Shown in pieces: positions 16,773 through 25,643 of a DNA stretch of 64,000 nucleotides. The stretch lies in contig JASSUG010000003.1 of NCBI GenBank assembly GCA_031963465.1, positions 1-64,000 of the forward strand. Reading direction: 5' to 3'. A model generated the notes under the pieces. It did no database searches. It was given only the letters and a program-made list of their open reading frames with translations, and had not been told where the DNA came from. Each line of letters starts with the position of its first letter. Positions within the stretch are counted from its first letter, which is position 1. The position numbers and the translations under genes were made by a program. The DNA comes from Mycoavidus cysteinexigens_B. GTDB lineage: Bacteria > Pseudomonadota > Gammaproteobacteria > Burkholderiales > Burkholderiaceae.

Positions 16773-18932
16773 ATGTTGAAGAAGATTGTCAAAGAATTTC
16801 AGTGGGGACAGCATACCGTCCGTCTTGAAACGGGCGAAATCGCTCGTCAAGCCAGTGGCGCTGTCCTGGTCGATATGGATGAAACGGTGATTCTGGCAAC
16901 GGTGGTTGGCGCAAAAAGCGCAAAGCCTGGCCAGGATTTTTTCCCATTGACGGTGGATTACATTGAAAAAACGTACGCAGCGGGCAAGATTCCGGGCAGT
17001 TTTTTTCGCCGCGAGGGACGTCCCTCTGAAAGTGAAACACTGATCTCTCGTCTGATTGACCGGCCTTTGCGTCCGCTTTTTCCTGAGAATTTTTATAACG
17101 AAGTGCAAGTCGTGGTGCACGTTTTGTCAGTCAATCCAGAAGTGCCAACGGATATTCCAGCGTTGATTGGCGCGTCCGCTGCGTTAGCCGTTTCCGGGAT
17201 TCCGTTTAATGGTCCGGTTGGTGCTGCGCGAGTCGCTTTTATTGATGGTCAATATGTGCTAAATCCGAGTCGCAGCCAGCTCAAAACCTCTGCCCTTGAG
17301 CTGATCGTAGCCGGCACTGAGCAAGCCGTACTAATGGTTGAGTCGGAAGCGGATCAATTGTCTGAAGAGGTTATGTTAGGCGCTGTGGTGTTTGGCCAAG
17401 AACAGATGCAAACGGCCATTGATGCGATCTATGATCTAGTGCGTGAAGGCGGACAACCAGAGTGGGATTGGCAGCCTGCGCCGAAAGATGAGGCCTTGTT
17501 TAACCGGATTAGCGCGCTAGCGCTGAATGATCTGCAAGCGGCTTATCAGATACGCGAGAAATCAATGCGTAGCGAGCGGGTGCGAGTGATCTATGAAGTG
17601 GTCAACAAACAACTGGCAGAAGAGGCGCTCGCCGCAGGTGTGAAGGCGCTGGATGAAGTCGCGATTGGCAGTATGTTGTTTGATCTTGAAGCCAGTATCG
17701 TGCGCAGCCAAATCCTTGCGGGCGAGCCACGCATTGACGGGCGCGATACGCGCACGGTGCGCCCGATTTCGATCCGCACAGGCGTGCTGCCTCGTACCCA
17801 TGGTTCTGCGCTGTTTACGCGCGGCGAAACACAGGCGTTGGTGGTGGCTACTTTGGGTACTAAGGGCGATGAACAAACCATCGATGCGATTGATGGCGAA
17901 TACCGCGACCGCTTTATGCTGCATTACAATATGCCCCCTTTTGCCACTGGCGAAACCGGCCGAGTAGGCACACCAAAACGACGTGAAATTGGTCATGGCC
18001 GGCTTGCCAAACGTGCGCTGACTGCTTGTTTGCCTGATGCAAAAGACTTTGGCTACACCGTTCGCGTCGTTTCCGAAATTACCGAGTCGAATGGTTCGTC
18101 GTCAATGGCCTCTGTCTGCGGCGGTAGCCTCGCTCTAATGGATGCGGGCGTGCCTCTTAAGGCTCATGTGGCGGGTATTGCGATGGGGCTGATCCTAGAA
18201 GATAACCGTTTTGCGGTGCTCACCGATATCTTGGGTGATGAAGATCATCTCGGCGATATGGATTTCAAGGTGGCAGGTACGGAAACAGGCGTCACGGCCT
18301 TGCAAATGGATATCAAGATTGCGGGTATCACCAAAGAAATCATGCAAGTTGCATTAGCTCAAGCAAAAGAAGGGCGCTTGCATATCCTTGGCAAGATGCA
18401 AGAAGCGGTAACCGGCGCGCGCACAGAATTATCGTCATTTGCGCCACGCATGGTGACGCTGAAGATCAATCCAGACAAGATCCGCGATGTGATCGGCAAA
18501 GGTGGCTCGGTGATCCGCGCACTGACTGAAGAAACAGGCACCACCATTGATATCTCTGAAGATGGGATGGTCACGATTGCGAGCACGAGCAGCGAAGGCA
18601 TTGCTGAAGCTAAGCGCCGCATTGAAAATCTGACGGTGGATGTTACCGTTGGCCAAATCTATGAAGGCACGGTGCTTAAACTGCTTGATTTCGGTGCGAT
18701 TGTGAATATTTTGCCAGGGCGGGATGGTCTGCTGCATATTTCTGAAATCGCGAATGAGCGGATTAAAGAGGTGAGCGATCGCTTGAAAGAAGGGCAAACG
18801 GTAGAAGTCAAAGTGATTCAGACCGATGAAAAAGGCCGGGTACGGTTGTCCGCTAAAGCGGTGATCAATGACAGAAACCCTGTCATGGAAGAAGCGAGCC
18901 CAACCATGGAACCGATGGATCCAATCCGTTAA
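16773..18932 (+). CDS. pnp: Polyribonucleotide nucleotidyltransferase (PNPase)
   Basis: 719-residue phosphorolytic 3'-5' exoribonuclease of the RNA degradosome. The order is N-terminal RNase PH domain, all-alpha linker, second RNase PH domain with the catalytic stretch DILGDEDHLGDMDFKVAG, KH domain with DVIGKGGSVIRALTEETG, and an S1 domain GTVLKLLDFGAIVNILPG. I start at ATG 16773 (MLKKIVKEFQWGQ), preceded by AAGGA; the frame runs back to 16695 through the terminator hairpin, which cannot be coding. Confidence 0.97.
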   Translation: MLKKIVKEFQWGQHTVRLETGEIARQASGAVLVDMDETVILATVVGAKSAKPGQDFFPLTVDYIEKTYAAGKIPGSFFRREGRPSESETLISRLIDRPLRPLFPENFYNEVQVVVHVLSVNPEVPTDIPALIGASAALAVSGIPFNGPVGAARVAFIDGQYVLNPSRSQLKTSALELIVAGTEQAVLMVESEADQLSEEVMLGAVVFGQEQMQTAIDAIYDLVREGGQPEWDWQPAPKDEALFNRISALALNDLQAAYQIREKSMRSERVRVIYEVVNKQLAEEALAAGVKALDEVAIGSMLFDLEASIVRSQILAGEPRIDGRDTRTVRPISIRTGVLPRTHGSALFTRGETQALVVATLGTKGDEQTIDAIDGEYRDRFMLHYNMPPFATGETGRVGTPKRREIGHGRLAKRALTACLPDAKDFGYTVRVVSEITESNGSSSMASVCGGSLALMDAGVPLKAHVAGIAMGLILEDNRFAVLTDILGDEDHLGDMDFKVAGTETGVTALQMDIKIAGITKEIMQVALAQAKEGRLHILGKMQEAVTGARTELSSFAPRMVTLKINPDKIRDVIGKGGSVIRALTEETGTTIDISEDGMVTIASTSSEGIAEAKRRIENLTVDVTVGQIYEGTVLKLLDFGAIVNILPGRDGLLHISEIANERIKEVSDRLKEGQTVEVKVIQTDEKGRVRLSAKAVINDRNPVMEEASPTMEPMDPIR

Positions 18933-18950
18933 GCCTGGTTTTTTCTTGCT

Positions 18951-19955
18951 ATGCGAGCAATCGCAATCACCACCTATGGTGCGCCAGAGGTCTTGCAACA
19001 GGTCGAGTGTGCTCGGCCTGTTTTGCAGCCGGGCGAAGTATTGATTCGGGTCAGCGCCGCTGGGGTGAATCGTCCAGATGTGCTGCAGCGCGCAGGCCAC
19101 TATGCACCGCCGCCAGGCGCCTCTAAGCTGCCTGGCTTGGAGGTTGCAGGCGAGATTGTAGAAGGCGATTTGCAGCATGTAGATAACCGTTGGCAGTTCA
19201 AAAAAGGCGATCGTGTTTGCGCTTTGTTGCAAGGAGGCGGTTACGCCGAATTCGCGGCAGCACCTGTTGCGCAATGTTTGCCAGTGCCGGTTGGCTGGTC
19301 AGAACTTGAGGCGGCTTCATTACCCGAGACTTACTTCACCGTCTGGAGTAATCTGTTTGACCGCGCGCAACTCGGCGCGACTGAGCGTGGCCAAGATGAA
19401 ACGCTATTGGTACAAGGTGGCTCAAGCGGCATTGGTGTAGCGGCGATTCAACTCGCGCATGCATTCGGCCACCGGGTTTTTGCCACGGCCGGTAGCGATG
19501 CTAAATGCCGGGCTTGCGAAAGCCTTGGCGCACAACGGGCCATCAATTACAAAACCGAAGATTTTGTGGCGGTGACCTCGGCGCTGACGGCTGGACGAGG
19601 GGTTGATGTGATTCTCGATATGGTTGGAGGGGATTACATTGCCCGCGAATTGAAAGCCTTGGCGCCAGATGGACGGCTTGCCTTGATTGCGTTTTTGGGG
19701 GGCGCCAAAGCTAGCATTAATCTGGCTGAGATGCTGACCAAGCGCTTGACCCTAACGGGGTCGACGCTACGTTCACGCTCAACCCGTTGCAAAGCGCAGA
19801 TCGCAGTAAAGCTGAAAGAACGTGTATGGCCGTTGCTAGAAATGGGTAAAATTCGGCCCGTTATTGACCGAGTTTTCCCGCTGGCAGAGGCAGCTAGTGC
19901 ACACGCTTGGATGGAAGAAGGGCACCATATTGGAAAAATTATGTTGGCATGGTAA
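18951..19955 (+). CDS. NAD(P)H-quinone oxidoreductase, zinc-independent MDR family
   Basis: 334-residue quinone oxidoreductase of the PIG3/QorA type in the medium-chain dehydrogenase superfamily. It has the N-terminal GroES-like domain (AAGVNRPDVLQRAGHYAPPP), the YFTVWSNLFD loop, and a Rossmann nucleotide site (VQGGSSGIGVAAIQLA). The usual zinc-ligand cysteines of alcohol dehydrogenases are missing, as in the family. It starts 18 bases after pnp and ends 9 bases before tpiA, the usual Burkholderia order. Confidence 0.92.
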   Translation: MRAIAITTYGAPEVLQQVECARPVLQPGEVLIRVSAAGVNRPDVLQRAGHYAPPPGASKLPGLEVAGEIVEGDLQHVDNRWQFKKGDRVCALLQGGGYAEFAAAPVAQCLPVPVGWSELEAASLPETYFTVWSNLFDRAQLGATERGQDETLLVQGGSSGIGVAAIQLAHAFGHRVFATAGSDAKCRACESLGAQRAINYKTEDFVAVTSALTAGRGVDVILDMVGGDYIARELKALAPDGRLALIAFLGGAKASINLAEMLTKRLTLTGSTLRSRSTRCKAQIAVKLKERVWPLLEMGKIRPVIDRVFPLAEAASAHAWMEEGHHIGKIMLAW

Positions 19956-19964
19956 TCCTGCTTT

Positions 19965-20735
19965 ATGACAAATTCAAAACTTAAGACTAAACTCATCGTC
20001 GGTAATTGGAAGATGCATGGCAGCTTAGCTGGCAATGCGCTTCTATTGAACGCACTGGCCGCAGGCGCTGCCGAACTTGACGCGTCGACTCGGGCTGCCG
20101 TATGCGTACCATTTCCCTATCTCGCGCAAGCACAAACCCTGTTGCAGCAAAGCTGCGTGGCTTGGGGCGCACAGGATATCTCGCTTCATCTAGCCGGCGC
20201 TTATACGGGCGAAGTGGCGGGGCCAATGGTTGCCGAGTTTGGCGCCAGCTTCGTGATTGTTGGACATTCGGAGCGGCGCTTATATCATCAAGAAAGCAAC
20301 GAGCAAGTGGCGATTAAAGCAAAGCGCGTCCTCGAAGCTGGCTTGACGCCTATTATTTGTGTGGGTGAAACATTGGCTGAGCGTGAAGCCGGACAAACGG
20401 AGCAGGTGATTGGCAAGCAGTTGCAGGTTGTGCTCACGGCGTTGACGGTTGCCCAAGCCGAGCGGATTGTGCTTGCCTATGAGCCCGTCTGGGCGATTGG
20501 CACAGGCAAGAGTGCAAGTGTGCCAGAGGTCGGTTCGGTGCATCTGTTTTTGCGCCGCGTATTGGCTGCGGTGGATGCTAAACTTGCTCAAGCTTTAGTG
20601 CTGTACGGAGGGAGTATGAAGCCGGACAATGCGCGCGCACTATTGGCTGAGCCAGGCGTTGACGGTGGCCTAGTGGGGGGCGCAGCGTTACAAGCTAAAG
20701 ATTTTCTTGCGATTTGCAAAGCGGCTGCAGCTTAA
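19965..20735 (+). CDS. tpiA: Triose-phosphate isomerase
   Basis: 256-residue TIM-barrel enzyme interconverting dihydroxyacetone phosphate and glyceraldehyde 3-phosphate. Catalytic residues are visible as N14/K16 (GNWKMHG), H101 (VGHSERR) and E173 (AYEPVWAIGTG), with the flexible loop immediately after. The phosphate-binding end YGGSMKP and GGLVGGAAL is intact. It is tightly packed between the oxidoreductase and secG genes. Confidence 0.98.
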   Translation: MTNSKLKTKLIVGNWKMHGSLAGNALLLNALAAGAAELDASTRAAVCVPFPYLAQAQTLLQQSCVAWGAQDISLHLAGAYTGEVAGPMVAEFGASFVIVGHSERRLYHQESNEQVAIKAKRVLEAGLTPIICVGETLAEREAGQTEQVIGKQLQVVLTALTVAQAERIVLAYEPVWAIGTGKSASVPEVGSVHLFLRRVLAAVDAKLAQALVLYGGSMKPDNARALLAEPGVDGGLVGGAALQAKDFLAICKAAAA

Positions 20736-20782
20736 GCGCTCGCCACTATTTCTGAACACGTTTTACAGATTAAGGTGAATAA

Positions 20783-21145
20783 ATGTTGGTATTAAAAAAT
20801 TTGATTGTCGTCGCCCAATTTTTATCTGCTTTGGGAATTATTGGCTTAGTGCTGTTGCAACGCGGTAAAGGCGCTGATATGGGCGCGGCATTTGGCAGTG
20901 GTTCATCCGGCAGTCTTTTTGGCGCCACGGGTGCGGCGAATTTCTTGTCTCGCACAACCGCGATATTGGCGGTGATTTTCTTTGTCTCTACGCTTAGCCT
21001 GACCTTTATTGGTTCGCAAAAACCTAAATCCTCAGCGGGCGTATTGGAAGGCGTGGTCACCTCCGTACCGGTTGGGACGCATTCGGGCAAAGCTTCTTTG
21101 CCGCCGGCAAGTACGCCAGCGCCAGGCCAAGATGTGCCAAAGTGA
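20783..21145 (+). CDS. secG: Preprotein translocase subunit SecG
   Basis: 120-residue small subunit of the SecYEG channel. Two transmembrane helices (about residues 3-24 and 54-76) flank the conserved cytosolic loop LLQRGKGADMGAAFGSGSSG. The C-terminal tail is Pro/Ser/Ala rich and variable. In Burkholderia secG is normally followed by tRNA-Leu and nuoA; here nadE follows after 79 bases and no tRNA is present. Confidence 0.96.
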   Translation: MLVLKNLIVVAQFLSALGIIGLVLLQRGKGADMGAAFGSGSSGSLFGATGAANFLSRTTAILAVIFFVSTLSLTFIGSQKPKSSAGVLEGVVTSVPVGTHSGKASLPPASTPAPGQDVPK

Positions 21146-21224
21146 AATTAAGGTTAAGATAAAAAAAACATAGGCTGATCCTTGACCGAGCAGGGCAAGC
21201 TAATTAATTACTTTCTATATAAAA

Positions 21225-22892
21225 ATGCGTATTGCCCTGGCTCAAATCAATGTAACCGTTGGTGACTTTGTTGGTAATCTAGCGGCTATTGTGGCTGCTG
21301 CCCGTGATGCTTATCAGCTAGGGGCTCGTTTAGTGGTGATGCCAGAGTTGGTTCTGTCTGGCTATCCGCCTGAAGATTTGCTGTTGCGACCATCATTTTA
21401 TGCCGCAAGCGCTACTGCCCTAACGCAACTTGCCTCTGAGTTAAGTGCCTTCAAAGGGTTGCATGTGGTCGTCGGCCACCCCCATCGTCTTGATGCTCAT
21501 GCAAATCGGCCACTTAAATCTAACGTGCCGCCGAGCGATACCTTTAATGCGGCCTCAGTTTTGCTAGACGGCCGTGTGCTTGGCACGTACCTCAAGCAAG
21601 CGCTCCCTAATACCGAGGTATTTGACGAAAGGCGCTATTTTGCGACAGACCCGAAGCCCTATGTCTTTGAACTGGATGGCGTACGTTGCGCAGTCCTGAT
21701 TTGTGAAGATATTTGGTATCCGGCAGCAGTGCAAGAGGCAAAAGCTGCAGGTGCACAGCTTTTGCTGGTACCCAATGGTTCACCCTATCACCTGGGTAAG
21801 GAGAATCTGCGTACAGACATAGTACGTGCGCGCATCCGCGAAAGCGGGTTGCCGATCGTTTACGTGAACAATATCGGGGCGCAAGATGAGCTGGTGTTTG
21901 ATGGTGGCTCTTTTGTGTGTAATGCGCAAGGGGAATGTGTCGCCCGCATGCCGCAATTTGAAGCCGGCATTGCATTGGTTGAATTCGATGGAGCAACGCC
22001 ACAACCTAGCAAAATTGCGCCTGAACTTTCTCTAGAAGCGCAAGTCTATGCAGCATTGGTCGTTGGCGTGCGTGATTATGTAGAAAAAAACAGCTTCCCT
22101 GGCGTGCTGATTGGCCTTTCAGGCGGGGTTGATTCGGCGCTGGTATTGGCCATTGCATGCGATGCGCTAGGGCCAGAGCGTGTTCGTGCAGTCATGATGC
22201 CATCATGCTATACCGCTGAGATCTCAATTGCCGATGCACGCCAAATGGCTAGTCGTCTCAATGTTCGCTATGACGAAATCGAGATCACCTCAGTATTCGA
22301 TACGTTCCGTTTATCACTGGCTAAAGTCTTCGATGGGCTGGCCGAAGATACGACAGAAGAAAATATCCAGGCCCGCATCCGCGGTACCTTATTGATGGCG
22401 CTGTCGAATAAATCAGGCTCGATTGTGCTCACAACGGGCAACAAGAGCGAAATGGCAGTCGGCTACTGCACTTTATATGGCGATATGGCAGGTGGCTTTG
22501 CGGTGATTAAAGATATCGCCAAGACTTTAGTCTACCGGCTATGCCGCTACCGGAACACGAGCGATGCCTTTGTGCTTAAGCACATTATTCCCGAGCGTAT
22601 CCTAACGCGCGCGCCTTCTGCTGAGCTACGCGCGAATCAAACGGATCAAGACAGCTTACCGCCTTACGAAGTTCTAGATGCCATTATGCAGCACTATATG
22701 GAAGAGGGCCGTTCGGGCGCTGACATTGTGGCCGCTGGATTTAAGCCAGAAGATGTCGCGCGCATCACCCGGCTTATCAAGCTAAGCGAGTACAAACGGC
22801 GTCAAGCGCCGATTGGTCTGCGCATTACTTCACGTGCCTTCGGGCGCGACTGGCGCTATCCGATTACCTCGCGTTTTAACGAAGTATTGTGA
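21225..22892 (+). CDS. nadE: Glutamine-dependent NAD+ synthetase
   Basis: 555-residue enzyme for the last step of NAD+ synthesis, amidating deamido-NAD+. The N-terminal nitrilase-type glutaminase domain has the catalytic triad E41, K124 and C160 (LICEDIW). The synthetase domain begins near residue 270 with the ATP pyrophosphatase loop SGGVDSA at 299-305, followed by TTGNKSEMAVGYCTLYGDM. Full length and intact. The gene usually seen next in Burkholderia, a P-II regulator, is not here; the region downstream holds Rpn repeat fragments. Confidence 0.96.
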   Translation: MRIALAQINVTVGDFVGNLAAIVAAARDAYQLGARLVVMPELVLSGYPPEDLLLRPSFYAASATALTQLASELSAFKGLHVVVGHPHRLDAHANRPLKSNVPPSDTFNAASVLLDGRVLGTYLKQALPNTEVFDERRYFATDPKPYVFELDGVRCAVLICEDIWYPAAVQEAKAAGAQLLLVPNGSPYHLGKENLRTDIVRARIRESGLPIVYVNNIGAQDELVFDGGSFVCNAQGECVARMPQFEAGIALVEFDGATPQPSKIAPELSLEAQVYAALVVGVRDYVEKNSFPGVLIGLSGGVDSALVLAIACDALGPERVRAVMMPSCYTAEISIADARQMASRLNVRYDEIEITSVFDTFRLSLAKVFDGLAEDTTEENIQARIRGTLLMALSNKSGSIVLTTGNKSEMAVGYCTLYGDMAGGFAVIKDIAKTLVYRLCRYRNTSDAFVLKHIIPERILTRAPSAELRANQTDQDSLPPYEVLDAIMQHYMEEGRSGADIVAAGFKPEDVARITRLIKLSEYKRRQAPIGLRITSRAFGRDWRYPITSRFNEVL

Positions 22893-23027
22893 ATGTCTCT
22901 TAAGAAACAAATTTAAGTGCTTGATAAATAAGAATTATTTTTCGTCTATTTCGGAATCGTAAAAATAAATTGAAGCTATTTTGTTTCTTCCGAACGCCTG
23001 GCGTCCGGCTGGCCGCCTACTATGCTT
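22893..23027. other. Intergenic stretch after nadE
   Basis: AT-rich, no gene. AAGAAACAAA near 22904 is mirrored by TTTGTTTCTT near 22980, an inverted repeat with arms too far apart for an ordinary terminator. It joins directly to the truncated Rpn copy at TTCAAAAAACTTCGTC. Confidence 0.4.
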
Positions 23028-23246
23028 TCAAAAAACTTCGTCAAGCGTTTGCGCAGTGAGAATACGTTTGCCCCATTGGCATAAAGTATTCATATTCGCT
23101 TTATTGAGGCGCTGTTGATAGGGTTCGGCTAAAGTACCAAACTTACTTTCTAGCTGAGTTTTCAATAAAGTAGATTGGCCTTGCTGAAGACCTTCTTCAA
23201 GGCCCTGTTCCCTGCCGATACGCTCTACACTCGTTACATATCGCAC
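23028..23246 (-). pseudogene. Rpn-family nuclease/transposase, C-terminal fragment
   Basis: 72-codon fragment nearly identical to the last 70 or so residues of the intact Rpn gene that follows at 23333-24292: both include RYITSVERIGREQ-like sequence and end in QTLDEVF. It lacks the nuclease domain. It carries one GLQQG unit where the intact copy has two. DNA similarity stops just upstream of its first codons, so it is a truncated duplicate rather than a gene. Confidence 0.8.
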
Positions 23247-23332
23247 GTTATGCTCTCCTTTCAGCCTGGGTAAGGTGGCTTATACCATCGATCTGAACGT
23301 CATTCTTTCAGCCGACGCATTAAGCGATCAAT

Positions 23333-24292
23333 TCAAAAAACTTCGTCAAGCGTTTGAGCAGTGAGAATACGTTTGCCCCATTGGCATAAAGTATTCATAT
23401 TCGCTTTATTGAGGCGCTGTTGATAGGGTTCGGCTAAAGTACCAAACTTACTTTCTAGCTGAGTCTTCAATAAAGTAGATTGGCCTTGCTGTAGACCTTG
23501 CTGAAGACCTTCTTCAAGACCCTGTTCCCTGCCGATACGCTCTACACTCGTTATATATCGCACGTTATGTTCTCCTTCCAGTTGTTTGATTGAACTATTG
23601 TAGCGAATTTCAAACTCTTTGGGTAAAGTTAATACCCTATCAATAAAACTGAATAAATTAACAATGGTTTTTCGCGCTAAGCCTTTCCTATATAGCTGGC
23701 GCATTAATGCAAATTTATGCTGGTAACGCGCATTAGGATCTGTGCGCGTGTCTAATGCTGCCAGATGAGCTGCCACGATTGTGGCAAATGGGTTGGCTTG
23801 CTCTAATAAAGTCGTTGTTTGATCACGATAGTCTAATAGTTTGCTGGTTAAAAACCGGAAATGGTTGACCTTATGGCCACACACTTGCATCGGGTAGCTT
23901 TTAGGGCGCCAGTTAGGACGGTCGTCGGTTAAAACCACCATCGTTAGGACCGGCTGTCGATAACGATCATATAACCTATAAAAATACTCGAAAAGTCTTT
24001 GCGCAAAGTTTATTTCGTACTGTCCCTGCACCTCAACATGCAGTAGCACGAAGCAAGTTGCTCCACTTCTTAGGCGCACTTTGATGAGTTTATCTACCAG
24101 CTTTTTACCTACTTCGCTTTTATTGCTGAGGGCTTGCAGCTCCTTGTCTAGCATTTCATATTTTGCTTCCCATGCAATTTTGGCAGCAATTTCCTGATAG
24201 AAAAACTGCATAAACTCTGGCAGGAACACATCTAATGCATTTTTCCATGCCTCATCAGCATAAGAGGGGGGCAGAGTGACTAAATTTGTCAT
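23333..24292 (-). CDS. Rpn-family PD-(D/E)XK nuclease/putative transposase
   Basis: 319-residue protein of the Rpn (recombination-promoting nuclease, transposase_31-like) family. The N-terminal PD-(D/E)XK-like region has the CFVLLHVEVQGQYE strand (residues about 81-94) with the acidic and Gln residues of the active-site motif. The C-terminal 70 or so residues match the helical extension called DUF4351, ending WGKRILTAQTLDEVF. A short Glu/Gln-rich linker EEGLQQGLQQGQS precedes it. Related proteins cleave DNA and stimulate RecA-independent recombination in E. coli. It is flanked by a partial copy and repeated elsewhere in the window. Confidence 0.82.
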   Translation of the reverse strand: MTNLVTLPPSYADEAWKNALDVFLPEFMQFFYQEIAAKIAWEAKYEMLDKELQALSNKSEVGKKLVDKLIKVRLRSGATCFVLLHVEVQGQYEINFAQRLFEYFYRLYDRYRQPVLTMVVLTDDRPNWRPKSYPMQVCGHKVNHFRFLTSKLLDYRDQTTTLLEQANPFATIVAAHLAALDTRTDPNARYQHKFALMRQLYRKGLARKTIVNLFSFIDRVLTLPKEFEIRYNSSIKQLEGEHNVRYITSVERIGREQGLEEGLQQGLQQGQSTLLKTQLESKFGTLAEPYQQRLNKANMNTLCQWGKRILTAQTLDEVF

Positions 24293-24447
24293 CGAAATCT
24301 TTCGGAAATGGAGCGAGTGAATATTTCCTACACTGTATTCGCTCCGCCTTTATTTTGATATAGACCAAAAGTCATAAGATGTGCTTGTGTGCCTACGGGC
24401 GGCGGTAAATATTTTAATTCTATGCCGCACTATTAATTCTCAATCTC

Positions 24448-24465
24448 GCCCCCATTTTTGGGGGC
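24448..24465. terminator. GC hairpin between Rpn unit and trxB
   Basis: GCCCCC and GGGGGC pair around the loop ATTTTT. It lies just beyond the trxB stop (minus strand), but no T-run follows on that strand. A matching hairpin (CCTCCA...TGGAGG) occurs at 47050-47066 next to Rpn copy B, so it more probably belongs to the repeat unit. Confidence 0.45.
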
Positions 24466-24477
24466 TTCGCAAGCACC

Positions 24478-25437
24478 TTACTTGTCCGTGAGACTTTCAA
24501 GATACCGCTGTGCGTCAAGCGCCGCCATGCAGCCAGTGCCGGCACTGGTAATCGCTTGCCGGTAGATCGAATCTTGGACATCGCCTGCAGCGAAAACTCC
24601 TTCCACGCTGGTGGCTGTTGCATTGCCTGCGAGCCCAGTGCGTGTCAGGATATAACCGTTTTTCATCTCGAGTTGTTCGGCAAAAATATCAGTATTAGGT
24701 TTATGGCCAATGGCAATAAACACGCCTTGCAAGGGGATCTCCGTGCTTTGATTGGTTTGGGTGTGCTTGACACGCATGCCTGTGACGCCGGTAGCATCGC
24801 CTTGCACCTCATCCAGCACATGATCCCATTTGATTTCGACTATGCCGGCCTTCTCTTTGGCCAGCAGCCGGTCAATGAGAATAGGCTCGGCGCGGAACGC
24901 GTTGCGGCGGTGAATCACGGTGACTTTTTTTGCGATTTGGGCAAGATACAACGCTTCTTCGACAGCGGTGTTGCCGCCCCCAATCACTGCGACGTCTTGT
25001 TGCTTATAGAAAAAGCCATCACAGGTGGCGCAGGCGGAGACGCCTTTGCCCATAAAGGCTTCTTCAGACGGCAAGCCAAGATATTGGGCGGAAGCGCCGG
25101 TTGCAATAATCAATGCATCGCAGGTGTACTCGTGGGCCTCGCCAATCAGGCGTAGAGGCCGTTCATCAAGCTTTGCCGTATGAATATAATCAAACACAAT
25201 TTCGGTATTAAAGCGCTGAGCGTGCTCAAGAAAGCGCTCCATTAATTCTGGACCTTGTACGCCCTGGGCATCGGCGGGCCAGTTTTCGACCTCGGTGGTG
25301 GTCGTTAATTGGCCGCCTTGTGCCAGGCCAGTAATGAGCATTGGCGCCAAGTTAGCGCGTGCTGCATAGACGGCAGCCGTATAACCGGCTGGACCGGAAC
25401 CTAGGATGAGAACTTTTGCATGTTTTGTGGAGGGCAT
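24478..25437 (-). CDS. trxB: Thioredoxin-disulfide reductase
   Basis: 319-residue FAD/NADPH flavoenzyme that reduces thioredoxin. It shows the FAD site GSGPAGYTAAVYAARA (residues 13-28), the redox-active pair C136 and C139 in CATCDG, the NADPH-binding VIGGGNTAVEEALYLA, and the second FAD motif GVFAAGDVQD. It is divergent from ftsK across a 206-base region that should hold both promoters. Length is standard. Confidence 0.97.
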   Translation of the reverse strand: MPSTKHAKVLILGSGPAGYTAAVYAARANLAPMLITGLAQGGQLTTTTEVENWPADAQGVQGPELMERFLEHAQRFNTEIVFDYIHTAKLDERPLRLIGEAHEYTCDALIIATGASAQYLGLPSEEAFMGKGVSACATCDGFFYKQQDVAVIGGGNTAVEEALYLAQIAKKVTVIHRRNAFRAEPILIDRLLAKEKAGIVEIKWDHVLDEVQGDATGVTGMRVKHTQTNQSTEIPLQGVFIAIGHKPNTDIFAEQLEMKNGYILTRTGLAGNATATSVEGVFAAGDVQDSIYRQAITSAGTGCMAALDAQRYLESLTDK

Positions 25438-25643
25438 ATCAAGGACGAAAAATTTAGGATCTAAGCACCAAATAGCATATTATATGTTTGTTTAGGCGTG
25501 CGGGTTTGAGCTATCGTGCGCGTTCATGACTGTAAAGCGCCGTATCGATGGTCGGCGCTGCGGTCCGCATGCGGCAGTTTAGGCTAAACTAGCTTAATTC
25601 ACTGGCACCTGTCCCCCGGACAGCACACAGCACATATTGGTTC

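Larger units (their letters stand above)
23284..24470. repeat. Rpn repeat unit, copy A (about 1.19 kb)
   Basis: The intact Rpn gene plus conserved flanks recurs at 45889-47068. The left flank (ATCGATCTGAACGTCA then TCTTTCAGCCGA) and the right flank (TTTTGATATAGACCAAAAGT and a hairpin at 24448-24465) are shared with copy B although neighbouring genes differ. No terminal inverted repeats or target duplications are evident. Confidence 0.75.

Noticed and set aside
24448..24465. Simple trxB terminator
   Set aside because: No T-run on the trxB strand, and the hairpin is shared with the other Rpn unit, so I do not assign it confidently to trxB.
24556..25155. 199-codon open frame opposite trxB
   Set aside because: It lies entirely antisense to an intact, well-recognised trxB and its translation resembles no family; a shadow of codon bias.
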